Of a stretch of DNA of 20,811 nucleotides, positions 7,401-14,024 are shown piece after piece (positions within the stretch are counted from its first letter, which is position 1; the number at the start of each line of letters is the position of its first letter). Origin of the DNA: DASUZB01 sp036377075 (GTDB lineage: Bacteria > Actinomycetota > CALGFH01). The DNA is taken from the NCBI GenBank assembly GCA_036377075.1, contig DASUZB010000054.1:1-20811 (forward strand), in the 5' to 3' direction. A model generated the notes under the pieces. It was given only the letters and a program-made list of their open reading frames with translations. It was not told the DNA's origin and searched no databases. Made by a program: the position numbers and the translations under genes.

Positions 7401-9966
7401 GCTGCACCAGCGAGGACTGGTCGATGACGTGGTCGTCACCGATGCACGGCGGCGGCGGGATGGCCGGGGTGAACTTGTTGCCGAGGTCGACGTTGACGTC
7501 CTCTTCCTTCACCGGCCGGTAGAGGCAACCGATGCCGCCACCCGGAAGCGAGCCCTTCGCGGTGGTCACGTTCGGGTTCGCCGGGTCAGGCGGGCTGCCC
7601 GGGTTGGTGACCTGGCAGTCCCGGGTGTCGTTCGGGTCGGTCGGCATGACCACGTGGGTGATGTACGTGCCGGCGACCAGCGAGACCGGGTCCGATCCGC
7701 CACTGCAGGTCCCGTCGTCGGCGGCCAGGTCGTAGCCGCCGGGGCAATAGTCGGCGAAGGCGTAGCCGCCGTCGAAGGCGCCGTCCTTGGTGTTCTGGCC
7801 GGTGAGCGGCACCTCCAGACAGTTCGGGCCGATGTCCGGGTTGAGCTGGGAGGTGACGTCGGCTCCGCTGAAGTCCCTGATCGGGTTGCAGCTCTGGGTG
7901 AACGAGTTCGGGCCTGGGGGCGTCCGGCCGTTGTCCTGCGGGTCCTGGCTTGCGTTGGGCTGCTGCCAGTGGTCGGTGACGTACTTGTTGACCACGACGT
8001 CGTCGGCGGTGTTGGGCTGCCCGTCGGGGCCTGGGGTCTCCAGGTACACGGTCACGTCGGGAACGGCCGGCTCGTAATCCTCGTGCGCCTGGAACCGCGC
8101 GTCGAACTCGTTGCGCGTCGTGGAGAAGTAGGTGATGCCCACGATCTGGCCCGGCGTGCCGGCGGGGTAGTCCCGCTTGCCCCAGTCGACCGTGGCGCGG
8201 TGGCCCTCGAGGAGCAGCTGGTTGGTCAGCAGGCCGCCGCCCTGCGCGGTCGGAACGCACGGATTGGCCGGAACGGCGGGGGGATCGACCGCGCAGGACG
8301 GCGTCACGTCGCCGGTGTGCTCGTCGTGGACCGACGGGCCCGGGTAGGCGGAGAAGCGGGCGAAGCCCTGCTCGTTGACGATCCACCGGCCGAGCGCGCC
8401 ACCCTCGGCCGTCGGGTACTCGTAGTGCCCGCTGGGATCGGTGAACGTGCCCTCCTTGATCGAGCCGTCCCGCCAGCGCTGGTCCATGTCGGTGTTGCCG
8501 ATCGGGCTGTCGACACCGGCGTCGTACTTGCCGTTGTTGTTGACGTCCTTGTAGACGGTGCCGTCCAGCCAGCCGAACCAGCGCGAGACGCCGATACCGG
8601 CCACGCCGTCGTCGCCCGTGTCGTTGACGTCCACGGTCTCGCCCGGACCCACGGTGACCGGCTTGAATCGCATGATGTAGCTGAGCTGCTCGTCCCAGAT
8701 GGCGAGGTTGTAGCTGCCGGGCGGGACGTTCTGGATGTCGAAGTTGCCGGACGCGTCGCCCTGGCCGACGTAGACCTGCTGGTCGGTGGAGGCGTCGGAG
8801 AGCGCGACGAACGGGTTCTCGACCGGGTCGTTGTAGGTGCCAGTGGTGTAGGGCGCCCACTCCACCCAGTTGCGGGCCTGGCCGGTGATCTCGCCCGTCC
8901 CAGGGTTGGCGAAGGGCCGTGGGGAGCAGGCGAAGCCGAACCAGTAGGCGGTGCGGATGTTCGGGGGCTCCCACAGCTGCTCACCCGGCGCGCCGGTACC
9001 GTCCGCGCCCTCCTCGGTCGGGGCCATCAGTTGCAGGCCGCCGTCGATGGTCGTGGTCTGGTACCAGCGGCTGTCCGGGTCGCTGTTGCACGGCCCCTCC
9101 GGCGGGTGCACGTCGATGAAGTAGGTGGCCGGGCCGAGGTTGGGCACTTCGACGAAGCCGGCCGATCCCGCGGTGCTCGAGGTGAGGCAGTCCCCGCCAC
9201 ACAGCGGGTTGTTGTTGTAGTCGACCGTGACCGCGTTGCCGGTCTGCTCCTCCAGCCCGATCTTGAAGCCCCCCATCCCGGGCTCCTCGACGTCCGGGGC
9301 GCCGTTGGTCCACGCGTTGTCGTTGAAGACGAAGACGCGGATCTTGCCGAGCGGCAGCGGGTGGTCCTCGCTCTGCTCGGTCAGGTCGATCTTGGCGGTC
9401 AGCGATCCGTCGCCGGTGGCGGGGTTGGGCAGGGTGATGTGCTGGCCCCACATCTTGTGGTCCAGCGAGCGGACCGAGATCAGGTACCGCCCGGCGGGCA
9501 GGTTGACGGTCTTGCGGTCCTGGTTGCCCTCGGCCACGACCGGGCTGTTGCTCTCGGTGCTCAGCGCCGACGGATCACTGGGGAGCTTGGTGTTGTCCTT
9601 GTTGATGACGTAGCTGAAGTTCGCCAACGGGTTCTGGCTGGCGAAGTCGCGGGCGTCCACGGTGACCGCGCAGGTGGCCGGCGTGCCCGAGCCGGTACAT
9701 GCCGTCGCCGCGTGAGCGGCCCGCGTGACAGCCGGGCTCAACGACGCCAGTGCGGGCAGCAGCCCAACGATCAGAACGACGATCGCCGCCCGGGCCTTGA
9801 ACGGCAGGCGGCTGCGCGTACCGCGCCTTCTGCGGCGGATCCGTGGCCGCCTCGTGGGAAAGTCGTGACCGAATTCTTCTGCCACAAATTCGTTCGAGGA
9901 TCCACCAGGAATTCGCGCGGCCCACGGCGCGCGACTCGACCTTCGGCTCGACCCGTCTCCACGCAT
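4495..9966 (-). CDS. Giant secreted SdrD_B-like repeat / right-handed beta-helix protein
   Basis: 1,823 residues, first gene of the cupredoxin operon. A long Arg-rich n-region (RIRRRRRGTRSR, about 42-53) precedes a hydrophobic segment (60-80) and a likely cleavage site near AHA (85-87); the n-region is unusually long. Repeated SdrD_B/Cna-B-like beta-sandwich modules follow at about 205-290, 355-450, 465-600, 603-700 and 915-1050, including DVNNNGKYDAGVDSPIG (474-490), a Ca-binding-type loop. An IPT/TIG-like domain lies at about 1075-1195, a Pro run at 1207-1212, then a right-handed parallel beta-helix from about 1215 to the end with NN-rich turns, closing with DLGADE (1809-1814), a usual terminus for such proteins. 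There is no LPXTG or C-terminal membrane anchor. Start chosen for AAGGTGGAG upstream. Probably an extracellular scaffold or polysaccharide-binding partner of the cupredoxins (inference). Confidence 0.88.
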   Translation of the reverse strand: MRGDGSSRRSSRAPWAARIPGGSSNEFVAEEFGHDFPTRRPRIRRRRRGTRSRLPFKARAAIVVLIVGLLPALASLSPAVTRAAHAATACTGSGTPATCAVTVDARDFASQNPLANFSYVINKDNTKLPSDPSALSTESNSPVVAEGNQDRKTVNLPAGRYLISVRSLDHKMWGQHITLPNPATGDGSLTAKIDLTEQSEDHPLPLGKIRVFVFNDNAWTNGAPDVEEPGMGGFKIGLEEQTGNAVTVDYNNNPLCGGDCLTSSTAGSAGFVEVPNLGPATYFIDVHPPEGPCNSDPDSRWYQTTTIDGGLQLMAPTEEGADGTGAPGEQLWEPPNIRTAYWFGFACSPRPFANPGTGEITGQARNWVEWAPYTTGTYNDPVENPFVALSDASTDQQVYVGQGDASGNFDIQNVPPGSYNLAIWDEQLSYIMRFKPVTVGPGETVDVNDTGDDGVAGIGVSRWFGWLDGTVYKDVNNNGKYDAGVDSPIGNTDMDQRWRDGSIKEGTFTDPSGHYEYPTAEGGALGRWIVNEQGFARFSAYPGPSVHDEHTGDVTPSCAVDPPAVPANPCVPTAQGGGLLTNQLLLEGHRATVDWGKRDYPAGTPGQIVGITYFSTTRNEFDARFQAHEDYEPAVPDVTVYLETPGPDGQPNTADDVVVNKYVTDHWQQPNASQDPQDNGRTPPGPNSFTQSCNPIRDFSGADVTSQLNPDIGPNCLEVPLTGQNTKDGAFDGGYAFADYCPGGYDLAADDGTCSGGSDPVSLVAGTYITHVVMPTDPNDTRDCQVTNPGSPPDPANPNVTTAKGSLPGGGIGCLYRPVKEEDVNVDLGNKFTPAIPPPPCIGDDHVIDQSSLVQRSTYFGVAGAHAPLCDKRLVVLQNQQNANADFNLMTNFRTDPNGTTAGDTRTGDVAVPGRLVGQVFNDIYFDRNQMSHWYGEPRPIGGIPVGIYARVDTVPNVNGPYSPDNWRLLTTVRTSPDGSFEALVPSTETFNCPIPQGPCPGMYLVKVDDPGSTTAPNAGYDPQLLTATTPAEAWPGLTTQLDLPLDPISGTACELPPGGTTPDPSDPAVPELLQVSRPVVPTSGSRQVTIQGDFIGIAGASGATGGRVTLTDVRTGTVTTLTRANGGVASWTPGTGSTPDTIVINVPAINTTTFRPGPKQLAIVTADTNPGGGGVSSVNGITVHVLGSNGSGSNAVSYNPPVVNVPPPPPPTTNNPHALQAAIDSAAPGSLLVLSAGTYNENVVVWKPLKIQGLGPGGIIGAHEFQARDPEDPRFNIKGSLVDGRFFQQNATAYDATIAAHAPYVLPNFANGNPSVVLRGADLTVLAKSATAYDVTTPPAGGDAAAFGGARIDGLGLMTGRGDGAGGIQLQASANNMQLTNNILENNGGIVAGGIGLGQPFVHGSHNYNVRVASNRLIGNGGLTEAGALGIFYGSNNYDVAKNVICSNFSVNYGAGIAHIGLSPAGKIHDNKVYYNDSVDSGAGLAIESELAQGSTALGDGTGSVDVDRNLIQSNYSGDDGGGIFVLDALDQPINVRNNMIVNNGASDIGGAVMLDDASKVAFVNNTVANNVSTASSENSAIGVPHSAGLAAEGNDPAWQADPRYTAQYPNAATRPDFANPVALFNNVFWNNDAMTLSSFGPGATLVDAGFIDFEVHGTSNNNDTFTARYSTLTNGLSLRPNGQQLPVPGGQGNRIGEDPLFVTPFVNELAVSGSRLDPQAAAVTITGQDPPVGLTGDYHLQATSPAVDRGVRCALTPFPTPINALASCSTTPPAGGRGIQAPSGTPGDYDGQYRPQLRTLRLVTPWDLGADELSGIPLPLP

Positions 9967-10056
9967 CGCTCCACCTTCCCGGCGAACAGCCTCGGCACAC
10001 ACTGGTGGCACAGCGGGGCAGAGCATGAGGTCGGAACCACCCTTGCGCCTACCTCT

Positions 10057-10094
10057 ATGACGGCACCGTCACCCGAGTGTCATGCCGCCGTCAT
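10057..10094. promoter_or_regulatory. Operator-like element, copy 1: three GTCAY units at 11-bp period
   Basis: A 38-bp element bounded by ATGACGGC and its exact reverse complement GCCGTCAT. Inside, on the plus strand, GTCAC (10068), GTCAT (10079) and GTCAT (10090) repeat every 11 bp. Tandem pentamers at 11 bp are the usual arrangement of PhoB/OmpR-family response regulator sites, and TGTCAT resembles the half-unit of the enterobacterial Pho box. It lies 91-128 bp upstream of the giant-protein start codon. That it is a binding site is inference. Confidence 0.6.
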
Positions 10095-10125
10095 CCGCCG
10101 GGCCGGTCGCACCCGCGCCGCGAAA

Positions 10126-10163
10126 ATGACGGCGCCGTTATCCGACTGTCACGCCGCCGTCAT
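10126..10163. promoter_or_regulatory. Operator-like element, copy 2
   Basis: Second copy, 69 bp from the first, identical at 33 of 38 positions by eye. Both terminal octamers and the 11-bp periodicity are preserved (GTTAT at 10137, GTCAC at 10148, GTCAT at 10159). Four of the five differences are transitions. The 31 bp between the copies are unrelated to the element. Confidence 0.6.
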
Positions 10164-10289
10164 GTGGCCATTGACCATGCACAGGAGGTGGAAGGACCGT
10201 CCCCGGACCACCGCCAACCGCTCACTGCCAGGGCATATTCAGGCCCGGCCTGCAGGCGCCTTACCGCGAATAGCGTAGGGCACGGTCAT

Positions 10290-10323
10290 CGAAATTGGTT
10301 CATTCGTATGTTTCCCAATTTCG
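10290..10323. repeat. AT-rich perfect inverted repeat (9-bp arms)
   Basis: CGAAATTGG (10290-10298) and CCAATTTCG (10315-10323) are exact reverse complements around a 16-bp centre. The block is clearly AT-richer than its surroundings, and a candidate -10 for the lipoprotein gene lies in its centre. It could be an operator or a stem-loop; there is no T-run to favour a terminator. Confidence 0.5.
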
Positions 10324-10445
10324 CGGCGCGGCCGCTTCCTAACTGCAGTGGCAAATTCGGTCAGCCTGCGCGCGTGGCCGTCGTCGCCACGTACCGTCCA
10401 GGACGACGGCCTGGAGTGCCGTCACGCGCCCGCAGGGGGGCCGCC

Positions 10446-11213
10446 ATGCCGACCGACACCAGCCGCCGCCTCGCCCGCTTGGGCGCCACCGTCCTGCTCG
10501 TCGCCCTGGCCGCGGCCGGCTGCACGCACCATTCGAAGGGCGGCGGCGCCGGCAGTGAGGGCGCTGGGGCGCCAACCGCCGCCAAGCCGGCCGGCGCCGA
10601 GGCCAAGCAGGGTCCGCCCAACGGCCTGGAGCGCAAGACCGCCGCCGAGGTGCAGCGCGCCGCCGCCGCGACGCTCAAGAACGCCAAGAGCGTCCACGTC
10701 ACCTTTACCGGCCCCCGCCAGCCACTCCTCCTCGACCTGCGGATCCAGGGCAACGCCAGCAGCGGCACCGTCGCGATCGCGTCCGCCGGCGCGTCCTTCC
10801 AGGTCACCAGCATCGGCCGCGACACCTGGATCAAGGGCGACGACCGCGCCCTGCGCGCCCTCGGGATCCCCGGGGCAGCCCGGCAGCGCGTCGCCGGCCA
10901 CTGGTTCAAGGCCCCGGGGCAGCAGGTGGCCGGCCTGGGCGGCTTCTCGCTCGACTCCCTGGCCAGCGGCGTGGGCAGGAACGAGAGCCCCCTGCAGAAG
11001 AAGGTCGAGCAGACGCTGCTCGACGGCAGGAAGGTGATCGTCCTCACCCAGAAGAACGGCGCCAAGCTCTACATCTCCAACACCGGCCCCGCCTTCCCGC
11101 TGCGCACCGACCTGAAGGCATCTGGCAGCGGCCGCGTGGTCTTCAGCGAGTACGGCGTCGACTTCCACATCACCGCCCCGGTCGACGTGGTCGACCTGAA
11201 CGTGGCCGGGTGA
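10446..11213 (+). CDS. Lipoprotein, LppX/LprG (LppX_LprAFG)-like
   Basis: 255 residues. A lipoprotein signal peptide is clear: charged MPTDTSRRLAR, hydrophobic TVLLVALAAA, lipobox ending AAGC with Cys26 as the lipidated residue, then a Gly/Ala/Pro-rich linker (30-60). The mature part starts with a helix (AAEVQRAAAATLKNAKSVHVTFTG, in segments about 65-88) and alternates beta-strands with motifs such as IGRDTWIKGD and KLYISNTGPAFPLR. This resembles the actinobacterial LppX/LprA/F/G fold, which binds or carries lipids, but no specific ligand can be named. ATG chosen because a G-rich Shine-Dalgarno precedes it and the signal peptide then has normal length. It is convergent with the histidine kinase, only 15 nt away, and divergent from the cupredoxin operon. 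The family call is moderate; lipoprotein status is strong. Confidence 0.85.
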   Translation: MPTDTSRRLARLGATVLLVALAAAGCTHHSKGGGAGSEGAGAPTAAKPAGAEAKQGPPNGLERKTAAEVQRAAAATLKNAKSVHVTFTGPRQPLLLDLRIQGNASSGTVAIASAGASFQVTSIGRDTWIKGDDRALRALGIPGAARQRVAGHWFKAPGQQVAGLGGFSLDSLASGVGRNESPLQKKVEQTLLDGRKVIVLTQKNGAKLYISNTGPAFPLRTDLKASGSGRVVFSEYGVDFHITAPVDVVDLNVAG

Positions 11214-11228
11214 GGATCGAGCGGGGCG

Positions 11229-12356
11229 CTACTCGAGCCCGCCGACCGCCGCCTGGGGCAGCGCGGCCGCGTGCGAGCCGTTGCCGTTGACGGGCGCGAG
11301 CGCGTCGGCGGGCAGGCAGCAGGGCAGCCGCAGCGAGAACGTGGAGCCGTACCCGAGCTCGCTGGCGACGCCGACCGAGCCGCCGTGGGCCTCGACGATC
11401 GCCCGGACGATGGCCAGTCCCAGGCCGCTGCCGCCGCGCTCGCGGCCGCGGTCCTTGTCGACCCGCCAGAAGCGGTCGAAGACCCGGTCGAGGTGCTCGG
11501 GCCGGATCCCGATGCCGTCGTCGACCACCTCGACCACGGCGTCGCCGTCCTCCCGCACCCCGGCCCGCAGCAGGATGCGGCCGCCCTCGGCGGTGGCGGC
11601 GACCGCGTTCTCGATCAGGGCGTCGAGCGCCGCCTCGAGGCGTTCCGCGTCGGCCAGCAGCTCCCCGTCCTCGCCGACCTCGACCTGCCAGCGCCGCTCG
11701 GCGGCGACGGTCCAGCGCCGCGCCGTGCGGGTGATCAGGGTCTCCAGGTCGAGTGGGGCGCGGCGCAGGAAATCGGCCTGCTCGGCGCGGGCGAGGGTGA
11801 GCAGCCGCTCCGAGATCCTGGTCAGCTTCTCCAGCTCGCCGAGGATCTGCCCGGCGTCGTCGCCGGCCTCCGAAGCCTCGTGCGCCGCCCGGATCAGCTC
11901 GGCGTAGCCGCGCGCGACCGTGATCGGGGTGCGCAGCTCGTGGGAGGCGTCACGGACGAAGTCGCGCTCCCGCTCCCGCAGGCGCCGCTCGCTCTCGGCC
12001 AGCCGCCGGACCTCGTCCATCGCCGCGGCGCGGCGCTGGGCGTGCCAGACCATGGCGAGGAACATCGCCGCCATCAGCGGCACCTCGGTCAGCTCGTCGG
12101 GGTGGATCCAGCCGGCCGCGATCGGGCCGGCGAAGGCCCCGGCGGTCAGCGCACAGACCGCCGCGCAGACCAGCAGGGTGGTGTCCATGCGCCAGATGCG
12201 GAAGCCGTAGACCAGCGTGAGGCTGACCCAGACGAAGTGGAACGGGACCGTCTGGGCGGTCCCGATGCGGAACATGGCGACCAGGTTGACCGCCGCGAAG
12301 GCGCCCCAACCCAGCTCGACCCAGTGCCTACGCAACCACGAAGCTGTAGCCGACAT
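11229..12356 (-). CDS. Membrane sensor histidine kinase
   Basis: 375 residues. About four hydrophobic segments occupy the first 110 residues (roughly 13-30, 38-55, 60-82, 90-105) with only short loops, so there is no sizeable extracellular sensor domain; the signal is probably sensed in the membrane or through a partner. A short charged coiled region (112-132) leads to the HisKA phosphoacceptor box RDASHELRTPITVARGYAEL with His139. The HATPase domain has the N box (ALIENAVAAT), G1 (DDGIGI), the F box region (VFDRFWRVD) and G2 (GSGLGLAIV). The ATG overlaps the 3' end of the response regulator gene by 29 nt, so the two are co-transcribed and probably translationally coupled. Together they form a complete two-component system. 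The stimulus is unknown. Confidence 0.93.
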   Translation of the reverse strand: MSATASWLRRHWVELGWGAFAAVNLVAMFRIGTAQTVPFHFVWVSLTLVYGFRIWRMDTTLLVCAAVCALTAGAFAGPIAAGWIHPDELTEVPLMAAMFLAMVWHAQRRAAAMDEVRRLAESERRLRERERDFVRDASHELRTPITVARGYAELIRAAHEASEAGDDAGQILGELEKLTRISERLLTLARAEQADFLRRAPLDLETLITRTARRWTVAAERRWQVEVGEDGELLADAERLEAALDALIENAVAATAEGGRILLRAGVREDGDAVVEVVDDGIGIRPEHLDRVFDRFWRVDKDRGRERGGSGLGLAIVRAIVEAHGGSVGVASELGYGSTFSLRLPCCLPADALAPVNGNGSHAAALPQAAVGGLE

Positions 12357-13005
12357 TGCGCACCGTCTCGATCAGGCGGGCGCTGAGCTTCGCCCGCAGG
12401 CGTCCGACGTAGACGTCGACCACGTTGGTACCCGGGTCGAAGGAGTAGCCCCAGACGTCGGTGAGCAGTTCCTCGCGGCCGCAGACGTCACCGGCCTTGT
12501 GCATCAGGTGGCGCAGCAGCAGGAACTCCCGGTGCGACAGCACCACCGACCTGGACTGGAACTCGGCGACGCGCCTGGAGGTGTCCAGCTCCACGCCGCC
12601 GACCCGCAGCCAGCGCTCCTGCTTGGGGACCTCGCTCTCGGGGGTGGGCTGGCGCAGCCGCGCCCGGACCCGCGCGATCAGCTCGGCGACCGCGAACGGC
12701 TTGGGCAGGTAGTCGCTCGCGCCGAGCTCGAGGCAGCGCACCTTCGAGGTCACGTCGCCGATCGCGGAGAGCACCAGCACCCGCTGGGAGGGCCTGGCGG
12801 CCATCAGGCCGCGCAGCACCCCGACCCCGTCGAGGCCGGGCAGCATGAGGTCGAGCAGCACCAGCTCGTGCCGCCCCTCGCTCGCCATGGCGAGCCCGGT
12901 CGGTCCGTCCGCCGCGCAGTCGACCTCGAAGCCCGCGGTGGACAGCGCGCGTGTCACCAGGCGCCGAATCCCGGGCTCGTCGTCGATCATCAAGATCCGC
13001 GACAT
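12328..13005 (-). CDS. OmpR/PhoB-family response regulator
   Basis: 225 residues. The receiver domain (1-115) has the acidic pair in LMIDDEPG (8-9), phosphoacceptor Asp52 in LLDLMLPGLDG, Ser/Thr switch region (VLSAIGD) and conserved Lys102 in YLPKPF. The C-terminal winged helix (about 130-225) is of the PhoB/OmpR type, with LSHREFLLLRHLM, WGYSFDPGTNVVDVYVGRLR and the terminal hairpin IETVRNVGYSFVV. ATG chosen because it begins MSRILMIDDE directly and is preceded by GGGGGGAG at 7 nt. It is first of the pair with the overlapping kinase gene. Regulators of this class bind tandem half-sites about 11 bp apart; such repeats occur just upstream (13199-13237) and before the cupredoxin operon (10057-10163), suggesting autoregulation and operon control (inference). 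Confidence 0.94.
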   Translation of the reverse strand: MSRILMIDDEPGIRRLVTRALSTAGFEVDCAADGPTGLAMASEGRHELVLLDLMLPGLDGVGVLRGLMAARPSQRVLVLSAIGDVTSKVRCLELGASDYLPKPFAVAELIARVRARLRQPTPESEVPKQERWLRVGGVELDTSRRVAEFQSRSVVLSHREFLLLRHLMHKAGDVCGREELLTDVWGYSFDPGTNVVDVYVGRLRAKLSARLIETVRNVGYSFVVA

Positions 13006-13198
13006 GGCAGCTCCCCCCCGTCCCGCACCTTCGACCTCGGCGTCGATGGGCGGTATCGCCACGCTGTGAAAGCTGCCAGCAGGGGCCGGTGCCGGGAAGG
13101 GTACAAACGGCTGATTCGTGGCCTCTCCGCGCTACGGCGATCAACGTAGGCGGGCGGCCGGCGTGACCCTGACCTGCGGCGATGCCGTGAGGGGGTGA

Positions 13199-13225
13199 TT
13201 AAACGGTTGATGACGACTCCATGAC
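13199..13225 (-). promoter_or_regulatory. GTCAT direct repeat (11-bp period) upstream of the response regulator gene
   Basis: On the minus strand GTCAT occurs at 13225-13221 and again at 13214-13210, exactly 11 bp apart, and a degenerate third unit (TTTAA) would fall at 13203-13199. It reads in the direction of response regulator transcription, about 200 bp upstream of its start. The unit and period match those before the cupredoxin operon. Confidence 0.45.
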
Positions 13226-13237
13226 ACCCTTGTCATG
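13220..13237. repeat. Perfect inverted repeat at the NAT stop codon
   Basis: CATGACA (13220-13226) and TGTCATG (13231-13237) form a 7-bp stem with a 4-nt loop, flanked by a nearly coaxial TTGATG/CATCAA pair (13207-13212, 13242-13247). The TGA stop of the NAT gene (13235-13233) lies in one arm. It could weakly terminate the NAT transcript or be a dyad operator for the next gene. No T-run follows. Confidence 0.5.
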
Positions 13238-14024
13238 TATGCATCAACGGGTGTAATGGCGCGTTCAGGGAGGGGACGCGGTCGAGCACGATGCCGAAAT
13301 GGTCGCGGTACGCCGCGAGCACCTCGCCGTCCGTGCCGAGTTGGCGCTCGCGGCGTTCGTCGCCGTCGGTCTCGATCAGCGTCCGCTCGCTGAGCGTGAC
13401 CCGCCCGCCGTCGCGCAGCCGCGAGCAGACCAGTGAGCGGGTGAAGTGCGACCGCGGCGAGGTCCGGTGCCACCAGCAGGTGGGCTCGAAGTCGGCCAGC
13501 GCGCGTGGCCGCCGCTCGACGCGGTACTGCAGCTCGCCGTCGCGGAGCACGTCGAGGTCGCCGTCGGCGGTCTCGAGCACCCGCAAGGCCCCTTCGGGGT
13601 CGGCCTGCTCGGCGGTCGCGTCCAGCCGGATCGGGTGCTGGCTGAAGCGGCCGAAGCCGACGTCGGCGAGGTAGGGCTCTGGCGCGTCTACCCGCAGCGT
13701 GAGGTGGTCGAAGAGCGGCCCCAGGCCGTCGCGCCCGTTGGCCCTCGCCGCCAGCAGCGTCACCTCGAAGCCGAGCGCGCGCAGCAGCGCCGCGAACAGG
13801 CCGTTCAGCTCGTAGCAGAAGCCGCCGCGGCGCCGGGCGACCACCTTGTCGTGCAGCGCCCGCTCCTCGAGCACGATCTCCTCGCCGAGGTGGATGCTGA
13901 GGTTCTCGAACGGCACCGCCTGCAGGTGGCGCAGCTGCAGCTCGCGCAGGGCCGCGCCGTCCGCCCGCGCCGGCCGTGCCGCGCCGATCCGGTCGAGGTA
14001 CGCGGCGACGCTCAGCTCGTCCAT
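13233..14024 (-). CDS. nat: Arylamine N-acetyltransferase
   Basis: 263 residues, a normal length for bacterial NATs. The enzyme transfers acetyl from acetyl-CoA to arylamines, hydrazines or related acceptors in the cytoplasm. The Cys-His-Asp triad is complete: Cys70 in RGGFCYELNGLF, His107 in LFDHLTLRV, Asp121 in YLADVGFG. The N-terminal motif PFENLSIHLG (38-47) is also typical. ATG chosen for GGAGGGAAGG upstream and the usual short N-terminus. The gene overlaps the end of the GNAT-phosphatase fusion by 13 nt, so the two are co-transcribed. Natural substrate unknown; in actinobacteria relatives act on small aromatic amines or lipid-pathway intermediates. Confidence 0.95.
   Translation of the reverse strand: MDELSVAAYLDRIGAARPARADGAALRELQLRHLQAVPFENLSIHLGEEIVLEERALHDKVVARRRGGFCYELNGLFAALLRALGFEVTLLAARANGRDGLGPLFDHLTLRVDAPEPYLADVGFGRFSQHPIRLDATAEQADPEGALRVLETADGDLDVLRDGELQYRVERRPRALADFEPTCWWHRTSPRSHFTRSLVCSRLRDGGRVTLSERTLIETDGDERRERQLGTDGEVLAAYRDHFGIVLDRVPSLNAPLHPLMHT

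Larger units (their letters stand above)
9967..10445. promoter_or_regulatory. Divergent intergenic region between the cupredoxin operon and the lipoprotein gene
   Basis: This 479-bp non-coding stretch must contain the promoters for both flanking genes. It holds the twin 38-bp element (10057-10163), an AT-rich inverted repeat (10290-10323) and two short hairpins in the probable leader of the lipoprotein gene (CGTGGC/GCCACG at 10373-10391 and TCCAGG/CCTGGA at 10397-10415). A candidate plus-strand -10 (TATGTT, 10307-10312) lies in the loop of the AT-rich repeat, with no good -35. I find no convincing minus-strand -10/-35 pair and no small gene with a Shine-Dalgarno. Confidence 0.6.

Noticed and set aside
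10057..10163. CRISPR-like repeat (38-bp repeats, 31-bp spacer)
   Set aside because: Only two copies, diverged at five positions, in a divergent promoter, with no cas genes and an internal 11-bp periodicity better explained by regulator binding.
4744..10278. 1,844-residue open frame on the plus strand opposite the giant protein
   Set aside because: Its translation is low-complexity Arg/Val/Gly-rich with no domain, signal peptide or ribosome binding site, whereas the minus-strand frame has clear domains. It is a by-product of GC-rich codon use.
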